The notes beneath the pieces are model-generated. The model saw only the letters and a list, made by a program, of their open reading frames with translations, did no database searches and was not told the DNA's origin. Below are positions 8,416 to 14,886 of a DNA stretch of 64,000 nt, one piece after another. How positions within the stretch are numbered: the first letter of the stretch is position 1; each line of letters starts with the position of its first letter. The translations under genes were made by a program, and so were the position numbers. Origin of the DNA: Idiomarina sp. PL1-037 (GTDB taxonomy: Bacteria; Pseudomonadota; Gammaproteobacteria; Enterobacterales; Alteromonadaceae); assembly GCF_034422975.1 (NCBI RefSeq), contig NZ_CP139873.1:1674001-1738000 (forward strand), in the 5' to 3' direction.

Positions 8416-9667
8416 TAGAGCGCCCTTTCCATTGTTTTTCCCTTTGTTTTTCTCTTTGTTTCAACTCTGTTTTTGCAATAGTCGCGCGGTGAACCGCGTC
8501 GGGTCCATCGGCAATGCGCAGCGAACGCGCAACGGTTAATAAGCCCGGCAGTGGCGTGTCATGACACATAGAGGCCCCACCAAACAACTGCATGGTTTCG
8601 TCCACCACCCGCTGCAGCACATTCGGTGCCACCAGCTTAATGGCCGATATTTCCTTAATGGCTTTAAGTGCACCTACGTTATCTATTTGCCATGCCGCGT
8701 GCAGTGTCAGTAACCGCGCCTGATCAATGGCTACACGTAAGTCAGCTAAGCGCTCGGTGTTACCACCCAGCTTCATTAACGGCTCACCAAAGGCAATGCG
8801 CGATACGCCACGCTCAATGAAAAGCTCCAGCGCACGTTCTGCCGCGCCAATAGCTCGCATACAATGATGAATACGGCCCGGGCCTAAACGCCCCTGCGCA
8901 ATTTTAAAGCCAGCACCAGGGCCAACAATGATGTTCTCTTTCGGTACGCGCACGTTATCGAACACCACCTCGCCATGGCCATAGGGAGCGTCGTACTCGC
9001 CCAGGGCAGGCAACATGCGTTCAGTATTCACACCCGGCGTGTTTAACGGCACCAATACCATGGAATGGCGATGATGCTTGTCGGCGTCCTCGTCGGTCAG
9101 CCCCATAACAATGGCAATTTCAGCGTCCGGATGGCCTAAACCCGTACTCCACCACTTACGGCCGTTAATGACCCAGTGGGAGCCATCCGCTTTAATGGTA
9201 GTTTGCATATTAGTGGCGTCGGATGACGCGACATCGGGCTCGGTCATACAAAACACCGAGCGAATGTCGCCGTTTAAAAGTGGTGTTAACCACTGCTCTT
9301 GCTGCGGGTCATCACCAAAGTGATAGAGCACTTCCATATTGCCCGTGTCAGGTGCGTTGCAGTTGAAGACCTCGGGTGCTAAGAGGCTGCGACCCATGCG
9401 CTCAGCTAATGGCGCATATTCCAGCGTGCTTAAACCAGCACCAAACTCTTCGTCCGGCAAAAACAGGTTCCAAAGCCCCTGCTCTTTCGCCATTTGCTTA
9501 AGCTCAGCCACCCGCGGCGGCACCTGCCATTCACGCCAATTCGGCGTGCTGTTCAGACGATAATTCTCTTTTTGATATTGGTCTTCGTACGGCTCAATAT
9601 GCTCGCGCATAAAGGCGTCTAGCCGCGCTAAATAATTCTTTGTTTTCGCACTGTAGGAAAAGTCCAT
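8408..9667 (-). CDS. Acyl-CoA dehydrogenase (LvaC / ACAD10-11 type)
   Basis: 419 aa flavoprotein. Family signatures include FCMTEPDVASSDATN (flavin and substrate loop), INGRKWWSTG and the C-terminal QLFGGASMCHDTPL. The sequence type with a following APH kinase matches enzymes that remove phosphate from 4-phosphoacyl-CoA and isomerise it to an enoyl-CoA for beta-oxidation. Starts at an ATG preceded by GGGAG. First gene of the acd-kinase-SDR set. The very C-terminus is a highly basic repeat (LKQREKQREKQWKGR), which is unusual and may reflect slippage-prone sequence near the stop. Confidence 0.88.
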   Translation of the reverse strand: MDFSYSAKTKNYLARLDAFMREHIEPYEDQYQKENYRLNSTPNWREWQVPPRVAELKQMAKEQGLWNLFLPDEEFGAGLSTLEYAPLAERMGRSLLAPEVFNCNAPDTGNMEVLYHFGDDPQQEQWLTPLLNGDIRSVFCMTEPDVASSDATNMQTTIKADGSHWVINGRKWWSTGLGHPDAEIAIVMGLTDEDADKHHRHSMVLVPLNTPGVNTERMLPALGEYDAPYGHGEVVFDNVRVPKENIIVGPGAGFKIAQGRLGPGRIHHCMRAIGAAERALELFIERGVSRIAFGEPLMKLGGNTERLADLRVAIDQARLLTLHAAWQIDNVGALKAIKEISAIKLVAPNVLQRVVDETMQLFGGASMCHDTPLPGLLTVARSLRIADGPDAVHRATIAKTELKQREKQREKQWKGRSND

Positions 9668-9779
9668 AACACCCGCTCCCAGCCAACGTTAAACAGCATT
9701 GTAGACATGAAAACAGTACTGGTACAACTCTGTAGATTACCTAAAATTGATATTGGCTGAGAGGGGGCTTTCGGGTCTA

Positions 9780-10172
9780 CTACATCCGCGCCACGACACT
9801 GTCAGTAATGCGCTCAAGCTGACTAAGTTTGTCTCCAATTTCGGTTTCTTTATCACTGTCGGTCTGATTTTCTACTTCCATTTCACGCTGAATATCATCC
9901 AGGCGCCTCTCGCGGGACTCTCGCTCCGTTCGGCTTCCTGCCAGTTCCATATTAGAAACAATATTCGCTCGCTCTTCAGCAAGTGCATCATAGGACTGCG
10001 TTCTGGTGTGGTCGGCTGGTGTAGCTGCATCAGTCTGAAGCTCAACTATAGTATTAGCCAGTTGCTGCAGCTCTTCTTTTTGCTCTTCCGCAACCTCATA
10101 AAATTCAGACAATGATTTGCTATCTGGTAAACGATGACTGAGGAAATCGTTCAGATACTGTTCTGCATTCAT
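9780..10172 (-). CDS. Predicted coiled-coil cytoplasmic protein of unknown function
   Basis: 130 aa, acidic, with no signal peptide or membrane segment. Heptad-like charge patterns cover most of the chain (about residues 25-55 and 68-125), so a helical coiled coil is likely. A very strong Shine-Dalgarno (GGGAGG) sits 5 nt before the ATG. About 110 nt separate it from the acyl-CoA dehydrogenase start downstream, so it may or may not share that transcript. I do not recognise a family. Confidence 0.65.
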   Translation of the reverse strand: MNAEQYLNDFLSHRLPDSKSLSEFYEVAEEQKEELQQLANTIVELQTDAATPADHTRTQSYDALAEERANIVSNMELAGSRTERESRERRLDDIQREMEVENQTDSDKETEIGDKLSQLERITDSVVARM

Positions 10173-10444
10173 AAAAACCTCCCGTTACAACAAAGATCAA
10201 TCGCTGTCCTCAAGTGTTATTTACTAAGCCGCGATCTGTCAAACTAGAACGCAGCGTTTCTAACTGATACCTACGCTAATGAGCTCTGTTTAGATTTACC
10301 ATAGCTAAAAGACTTAAAGTACGCGGAGAGAACTTCAAGCTCTTAAAAAAGCTCAAGAGCAATAAGTTGTAAGCTTAAATAAAATGCGAAAAGCCTGGCT
10401 TTCCGTTAGAATCCCCCAACCACTATCAAAGCGCACACAACTAC

Positions 10445-11560
10445 ATGATCTTTTCTGATCTAGGACTTTCCCATGGAACGCTTGCAGCCCTTTCACGTCA
10501 GGGTTATAGCGAACCCACGCCCATTCAGGCGCAAGCTATTCCCTTAGTGCTAGCTGGGAAAGATGTCATGGCTGAGGCGCAAACCGGCACAGGTAAAACA
10601 GCAGGCTTTACCTTACCGATTTTAGACATTATCAAAAGCAACGAGCGCGCAAAGGCAAACACAGCTCGCGTGCTCATTTTAACACCGACTCGTGAATTGG
10701 CATCTCAGGTGGGTGAAAGTGTTGCTAACTTAAGCGCCGGTCTGCCACTGAATTACGCGGTGGTGTTTGGCGGTGTGAAAATTAACCCGCAGATGATGAA
10801 GCTTCGCAAAGGTGTGGATATTCTGGTCGCCACACCGGGCCGTTTGCTGGACTTATACCAACAAAACGCAGTTCGCTTTCCCGAGCTAGAGGTGTTGGTA
10901 CTAGATGAAGCCGACCGTATGCTCGATATGGGCTTTATTAACGACATTAAGAAAATTATTAAGTTACTGCCCGTTAAACGCCAAACGCTTCTGTTCTCTG
11001 CAACTTTTTCCGACGACATTCGTGCGCTGGCTAAAGGCTTGCTGAAAAGCCCTGTAGAAATTTCCGTAGCACCGCCCAACGCTACTGCCCAGCCGATTGA
11101 GCAAACGTTGTATGAAGTGCAAAAAAGCCAAAAGTTAGGGCTGCTATTAAAGCTACTGAAAAGTCTCAACTTGCCCCAGGTACTTCTATTTTCGCGTACC
11201 AAGCAAGGCGCTAATAGGTTAGTTAAGCAACTGGATAAAGCGGGTTTCTCTGCCGCAGCCATTCACAGCGCCAAAAGTCAGGGCGCCCGCACCAAAGCAT
11301 TAACTGACTTTAAAAGCGGCAAAGTGCAGGTGCTCGTCGCCACCGATATCGCCTCACGCGGCATTGATATTGAAAAACTGCCGTACGTAATCAATTACGA
11401 TCTCCCCCACGTTCCGGAAGACTACATACACCGTATTGGCCGCACTGGCCGCGCAGGCCAAACCGGTCATGCTATATCGTTGGTAACGGACGAAGACGCT
11501 GAAGCGCTCAAAGCCATTGAAGAGCTTATAGGCCAGCGAATTGAGCAGAGCGAGCTGTAA
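10445..11560 (+). CDS. rhlE: DEAD-box RNA helicase, RhlE type
   Basis: 371 aa ATP-dependent RNA helicase core. Motifs in order: Q-motif PTPIQAQAIP, Walker A AQTGTGKT, PTRELASQ, TPGR, DEAD, SAT, the VLLFSRTK segment, TDIASRGIDI and HRIGRTGRAG. The close relative is RhlE, which acts in rRNA maturation and RNA decay. The protein stops soon after motif VI (about 35 residues later) and lacks the long basic tail seen in E. coli RhlE (454 aa), so RNA affinity or partner binding may differ. Monocistronic; a divergent upstream region of about 270 nt separates it from the coiled-coil gene. Confidence 0.9.
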   Translation: MIFSDLGLSHGTLAALSRQGYSEPTPIQAQAIPLVLAGKDVMAEAQTGTGKTAGFTLPILDIIKSNERAKANTARVLILTPTRELASQVGESVANLSAGLPLNYAVVFGGVKINPQMMKLRKGVDILVATPGRLLDLYQQNAVRFPELEVLVLDEADRMLDMGFINDIKKIIKLLPVKRQTLLFSATFSDDIRALAKGLLKSPVEISVAPPNATAQPIEQTLYEVQKSQKLGLLLKLLKSLNLPQVLLFSRTKQGANRLVKQLDKAGFSAAAIHSAKSQGARTKALTDFKSGKVQVLVATDIASRGIDIEKLPYVINYDLPHVPEDYIHRIGRTGRAGQTGHAISLVTDEDAEALKAIEELIGQRIEQSEL

Positions 11561-11566
11561 GGCATT

Positions 11567-11604
11567 GCCGACGTCGAACTTACTGGAACGACGCCGGCTC
11601 CTAC
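11567..11604 (-). repeat. REP-like imperfect palindrome with a GTAG head
   Basis: Read on the minus strand, the block starts GTAGGAG and continues as an imperfect palindrome: GCCGGCGTCG, a 12-nt spacer, then CGACGTCGGC, with one mismatch in 10 pairs. A GTAG or GGAG tetranucleotide at the base of a short hairpin is the layout of REP elements mobilised by REP-associated tyrosine transposases. It sits 7 nt after the rhlE stop. No second copy was spotted in this window, so repetitiveness is unproven. It may simply be a weak terminator for rhlE. Confidence 0.4.
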
Positions 11605-11840
11605 TAAAGACCAGCGTGGATAGTTTTGCTACTTAACTCATGAGCATGGTCTAAAGCATCCATAGCCGGCACTGGCGGTGGTGTCACCAACCAGTACGGC
11701 CTTACCAGGCTTTTAGTATTGGTTCCGGTAAATAGCTTCATATGGACTCGTCTAGAATTCAAAATCCTAAGCGACAAATAAACTTTTAACCAGGTTTTCT
11801 CGTATCGCTAGATACACATAGTAACTCGAGGCACTCATTA

Positions 11841-12017
11841 ATGTTTGGACTTTTCAAATCAGATCCTACGAAGAAAATGCGTAAAGAACTAAAGCAGTTG
11901 CAGGAAAAAGCCATGGAAATGCAGCGTAACGGAAACATTCGGGATAGTTCGCATATCAGCCAGCAAGCAGACGAACTCTGGAATAAAATTCAAGCACTGG
12001 AAAATCAAAATAAATAA
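11841..12017 (+). CDS. Small DUF6435-like protein (58 aa)
   Basis: Short ORF starting MFGLFKSDPTKKMRK and ending ALENQNK. The start MFGLFKSDP plus basic helix and the later MQRNGNIR segment match a family of about 60-aa cytoplasmic proteins found in gammaproteobacteria (DUF6435), of unknown function. It is strongly charged and predicted helical throughout. A possible Shine-Dalgarno (GAGG) lies about 10 nt before the ATG. It stands alone, followed by a perfect 7-bp hairpin. Confidence 0.75.
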   Translation: MFGLFKSDPTKKMRKELKQLQEKAMEMQRNGNIRDSSHISQQADELWNKIQALENQNK

Positions 12018-12029
12018 GCTTTCAGTTTT

Positions 12030-12049
12030 GGGTTGCTAACTGGCAACCC
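12030..12049. other. Perfect 7-bp stem-loop after the small DUF6435-like gene
   Basis: GGGTTGC, a 6-nt loop, then GCAACCC, starting 12 nt after the stop codon. It lacks a good T-tract on either strand, so it is at best a weak or Rho-assisted terminator or an mRNA 3'-end protector. Confidence 0.4.
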
Positions 12050-12209
12050 GCACTCATCTACCGTCCTTCCGTGAGTGTAAAGATATCTGTGCACTATTTG
12101 TGCCTTACACTAGCCATCATAATCAGTCTTCCCACTAACCTATTTGTTAGAAAAATTTGGTTTTCTCAATCGATGTATTCACGCCCTAATCATAATATCT
12201 AAAACCAGC

Positions 12210-12238
12210 TTGCAAATAATAACGATTCTCATTAAAAT
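12210..12238 (+). promoter_or_regulatory. Sigma70-like promoter with an embedded Fur box
   Basis: The -35 element is TTGCAA (12210-12215), then a 17-nt spacer, then the -10 element TAAAAT (12233-12238). The spacer carries TAATAACGATTCTCA at 12217-12231. Its reverse complement, TGAGAATCGTTATTA, matches the Fur 7-1-7 consensus (TGATAAT-N-ATTATCA) at 11 of 14 positions. A repressor bound there would block RNA polymerase, the usual arrangement for iron-repressed genes. The predicted transcript starts about 12245 and runs into a terminator at 12346. No protein gene lies downstream on this strand before that terminator. Confidence 0.65.
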
Positions 12239-12244
12239 ATGTAT

Positions 12245-12346
12245 GACAATTACTTAAGCAATCTTAAGTTTTGTTTTACAGGTCTTTGCTTTTCCTCTCC
12301 CTGGAAGTGCGAATTTTTTCCCTAGCTTCGGCTAGGGAACTTTTTT
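12245..12346 (+). ncRNA. Candidate Fur-repressed trans-acting small RNA (RyhB/PrrF-like logic)
   Basis: Predicted transcript of about 102 nt. It has a 5' hairpin (ACTTAAG 12252-12258, CAAT loop, CTTAAGT 12263-12269), a U- and C/U-rich single-stranded middle, a possible small hairpin presenting TCTCCCT in its loop (12292-12306), and a U-rich stretch before a strong intrinsic terminator (12318-12346). This is the typical layout of an Hfq-dependent RNA. ACAGGTCTTT at 12278-12287, then a bulged G, then CTTTT at 12289-12293, is complementary to codons 2-7 of sdhC. CTCTCCC at 12295-12301 is complementary to the acnA Shine-Dalgarno. Both are classic targets of iron-sparing RNAs. I see no primary-sequence likeness to E. 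coli RyhB. The existence of the transcript is inferred, not shown. Confidence 0.6.
12318..12346 (+). terminator. Rho-independent terminator ending the candidate small RNA
   Basis: Perfect 9-bp stem TTCCCTAGC / GCTAGGGAA closed by a TTCG tetraloop and followed by C and six T (12341-12346). A UUCG-capped stem with a T-run is a very stable intrinsic terminator. The nearest protein gene on this strand ends 300 nt upstream, so the terminator needs another transcript to explain it. Confidence 0.88.
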
Positions 12347-12486
12347 ACTCTTCATTGAAAAACACAACAAACAAATCAGGCTCAATGGCTCTTTCCTTTA
12401 GCTTTTTTATGCCCGCCCTGCTGTTCAATTCCGTATTAATTTAATTCTCAGAAAAAGAATCGCCGCTGTAATTATTGCTGAGCCAG

Positions 12487-12648
12487 AAGGTCGAAATAGC
12501 TGAGGGCTGGTGCCAGATGTTATAGCCTCGCCATGTCGGGGTGTCGAAGGCCATGGATGGCCTTCGTCAAGCCCACACGGAAGTGCTCGTAGCGTCCCCG
12601 GCATGGCGAGGCTATAACATCCAGCCGGTTCTCGGCTATTTCGACCTT
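12487..12648. repeat. Long imperfect palindrome (about 55-bp arms) with a nested hairpin
   Basis: The left arm (12487-12541) and right arm (12596-12648) are inverted copies. Identical blocks of 14, 3, 20 and 5 bp are separated by two transitions and one 9-11 nt variable patch. Both transitions would still form G-U pairs in an RNA of the plus strand. Between the arms lies a nested perfect palindrome (CGAAGGCCAT-GG-ATGGCCTTCG, 12545-12566) and about 30 unpaired nt. It is not coding. The shape fits a miniature palindromic intergenic element or small MITE. AGCCAG flanks the left end and occurs 7 nt beyond the right end, a weak hint of a target duplication. Confidence 0.75.
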
Positions 12649-12665
12649 ACCTCAAAGCCAGCAAC

Positions 12666-12690
12666 AAAAAACCCGGCACTAAGGCCGGGT
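12666..12690 (-). terminator. Rho-independent terminator of the sdh-suc operon
   Basis: On the minus strand, ACCCGGC, a 6-nt loop and GCCGGGT are followed by a run of five T. It starts 22 nt after the sucD stop. The same 7-bp stem with a different loop is used after acnA (51601-51628). The T-rich other flank may allow weak activity in the opposite direction too. Confidence 0.9.
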
Positions 12691-12712
12691 TTTGTTTAAG
12701 CGTTGGCCGTTA

Positions 12713-13585
12713 TTACCAGCCAGTTTTTTCTGCAACAGCTTTGCCGATGTCAGCCAGGCTGCGTACAGTTTTAACGCCTGCAGCTTCAAGTGCAGCAAAT
12801 TTCTCGTCAGCAGTACCTTTACCGCCAGCAATGATGGCACCAGCGTGGCCCATACGTTTGCCTGGAGGCGCAGTAACACCAGCAATGTAAGAAACAACCG
12901 GCTTAGAGACATTGTTTTTAATGTACTCTGCCGCTTCTTCTTCTGCCGTTCCACCGATTTCACCAATCATTACGATAGCTTCGGTTTCTGGATCTTTTTC
13001 AAACAGTTCCAGAATATCGATGAAGTTAGAACCCGGGATAGGGTCGCCACCGATACCAACACAGCTAGACTGACCAAAACCAGCGTCAGTAGTCTGCTTA
13101 ACTGCTTCGTAAGTTAATGTACCTGAACGTGACACAATACCCACTTTACCTTTCTTGTGGATGTGACCAGGCATGATACCGATTTTACACTCGTCCGGAG
13201 TGATAACACCCGGGCAGTTTGGACCGATCATGCGCACACCTTTGTGCGTCAGGTATTCTTTAACGTACAGCATATCCAGTGTAGGAATGCCTTCAGTAAT
13301 ACAAACAATCAGTTCGATACCAGCGTCTGCTGCTTCGATGATTGAATCTTTACAGAAAGGAGCTGGCACGTAGATAACTGAAGCAGTTGCGCCAGTAGCT
13401 TCTACAGCTTCACTCACTGTATTGAAAACAGGCAGACCTAAGTGCTCTTGACCACCTTTACCAGGTGTAACACCGCCAACCATTTGCGTACCGTAAGCAA
13501 TCGCTTGTTCAGAGTGGAAAGTCCCCTGACCACCAGTAAACCCCTGGCAGATAACTTTGGTATTTTTATCGATCAAAATGCTCAT
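12713..13585 (-). CDS. sucD: Succinate--CoA ligase subunit alpha
   Basis: 290 aa (E. coli 289). Converts succinyl-CoA to succinate with nucleotide triphosphate formation, as an alpha-beta complex with SucC. The CoA-binding Rossmann region (QGFTGGQGTFHSEQ), the GPNCPG segment and the phosphohistidine loop GHAGAIIAGGKGTA (His in GHAGA) are intact. Its ATG overlaps the sucC stop by one base. Last gene of the operon, followed by a strong terminator. Confidence 0.98.
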   Translation of the reverse strand: MSILIDKNTKVICQGFTGGQGTFHSEQAIAYGTQMVGGVTPGKGGQEHLGLPVFNTVSEAVEATGATASVIYVPAPFCKDSIIEAADAGIELIVCITEGIPTLDMLYVKEYLTHKGVRMIGPNCPGVITPDECKIGIMPGHIHKKGKVGIVSRSGTLTYEAVKQTTDAGFGQSSCVGIGGDPIPGSNFIDILELFEKDPETEAIVMIGEIGGTAEEEAAEYIKNNVSKPVVSYIAGVTAPPGKRMGHAGAIIAGGKGTADEKFAALEAAGVKTVRSLADIGKAVAEKTGW

Positions 13586-14751
13586 TATTGACCTCCTGCC
13601 GCAGCAACAACTTTATCGGCAGCATCAGACAAGCTTTCTGCAGCGATAATGTTCAGGCCACTTTCTTTCAGTTTTTCTCTACCCAGCTCCGCGTTGTTAC
13701 CCTCTAAACGAACAACAACCGGTACTTTAACGCCAACTTCTTCAACAGCGCCCATGATACCTTCAGCAATCATATCGCAACGTACGATACCGCCGAAGAT
13801 GTTAACCAATACGGCTTTAACAGAGCTGTCTGACAGGATAATTTTGAACGCTTCAGAAACACGCTCTTTGGTTGCGCCGCCACCAACGTCAAGGAAGTTA
13901 GCTGGCTCGCCACCACTCAGTTTAACGATGTCCATAGTACCCATCGCCAAGCCGGCACCGTTAACCATACAGCCAATATTGCCGTCTAGTGCTACGTAGT
14001 TCAGTTCCCAATTTGCCGCTTCCGCTTCGCGTGCGTCGTCTTGTGACGGATCGTGCATTTCACGGATTTTAGGCTGACGGTACAATGCGTTGCTGTCGAT
14101 GCCAACTTTCGCATCCAGACAGTGAACGTTGCCTTCGTCAGTGATAACCAATGGGTTAATTTCTAACAGTGCTAAGTCGTACTGTTCGAACATTTTCGCC
14201 AAGCCCATGAAGACCTTAGTGAACTGCTTAACCTGGTCTGGAGTCAGACCCAGTTTGAAGCCTAGCTCGCGACCTTGGTATGGCTGCGCGCCAACCGTAG
14301 GGTCGATTTCAGCTTTCAAGATTTTCTCAGGTGTTTCTTCAGCAACGGTTTCAATTTCCACGCCGCCTTCGGTTGATGCCATGAACACGATTTTGCGTGA
14401 AGCACGGTCAACAACTGCACCTAAGTAAAGCTCGTCTGCAATGTCAGTGCAGCTTTCAACTAAAATCTTAGCAACCGGCTGACCTTTCTCGTCGGTCTGG
14501 AAAGTTACTAAGTTTTTACCTAACCACTGCTCAGCGAATGCGCGAACGTCGTCTAAACTTTTCACTAATTTCACGCCGCCCGCTTTACCGCGGCCACCTG
14601 CGTGAACCTGACATTTGACAACCCAAATGTCGCCACCAATACGTTTTGCCGCTTCTACCGCTTCATCAGCAGTGTCGCAGGCATAACCTTCAGATACTGG
14701 CAAACCAAACTCTTTAAAGAGTTGTTTACCCTGATACTCATGCAAATTCAT
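13585..14751 (-). CDS. sucC: Succinate--CoA ligase subunit beta
   Basis: 388 aa, identical in length to E. coli SucC. N-terminal ATP-grasp (MNLHEYQGKQLF, then VKCQVHAGGRGKAGGVK) and C-terminal CoA-ligase domain with VNIFGGIVRCD. Partner of SucD in the TCA cycle. Starts after a 135-nt gap from sucB that contains two stem-loops, so its expression may be set separately from sucAB. Confidence 0.98.
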   Translation of the reverse strand: MNLHEYQGKQLFKEFGLPVSEGYACDTADEAVEAAKRIGGDIWVVKCQVHAGGRGKAGGVKLVKSLDDVRAFAEQWLGKNLVTFQTDEKGQPVAKILVESCTDIADELYLGAVVDRASRKIVFMASTEGGVEIETVAEETPEKILKAEIDPTVGAQPYQGRELGFKLGLTPDQVKQFTKVFMGLAKMFEQYDLALLEINPLVITDEGNVHCLDAKVGIDSNALYRQPKIREMHDPSQDDAREAEAANWELNYVALDGNIGCMVNGAGLAMGTMDIVKLSGGEPANFLDVGGGATKERVSEAFKIILSDSSVKAVLVNIFGGIVRCDMIAEGIMGAVEEVGVKVPVVVRLEGNNAELGREKLKESGLNIIAAESLSDAADKVVAAAGGQ

Positions 14752-14810
14752 GATGCTCTTCCGATTCGTTGAAACAACTTAAGCAGCAAAGCGCTGCCTA
14801 CCCGAATACC

Positions 14811-14873
14811 GCGCCGAATTTTAACCTGCTCGGCGCATAATTAACAGCCGCAAGCAAAATTGCATTGCGGCTG
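14811..14873 (-). other. Two intercistronic stem-loops between sucB and sucC
   Basis: On the minus strand the sucB-sucC gap first holds CAGCCGCAA / TTGCGGCTG (14873-14845, perfect 9-bp stem, 11-nt loop). It then holds GCGCCGA / TCGGCGC (14836-14811, perfect 7-bp stem, 12-nt loop). Neither is followed by a T-run, so RNA processing or 3'-end protection is more likely than termination. Such elements often set different message levels for the two halves of an operon. Confidence 0.6.
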
Positions 14874-14886
14874 GTTCTCAGCGTCT

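Noticed and set aside
11604..11741. 45-codon minus-strand ORF (MKLFTGTNTK...) between rhlE and the small DUF6435-like gene
   Set aside because: No ribosome binding site, it ends inside the REP-like hairpin and matches no family I know. A second frame over the same bases also looks protein-like, so it could be a decayed remnant, but this cannot be supported.
12239..12325. 28-codon ORF inside the candidate small RNA
   Set aside because: Its ATG lies at or before the predicted transcript start, has no Shine-Dalgarno and runs into the terminator stem. The sequence is better explained as RNA.
12345..12428. 27-codon minus-strand ORF ending LFVVFFNEE, from a TTG or upstream ATT
   Set aside because: Plausible-looking peptide but only a rare start codon, no ribosome site, and its end overlaps the small-RNA terminator.
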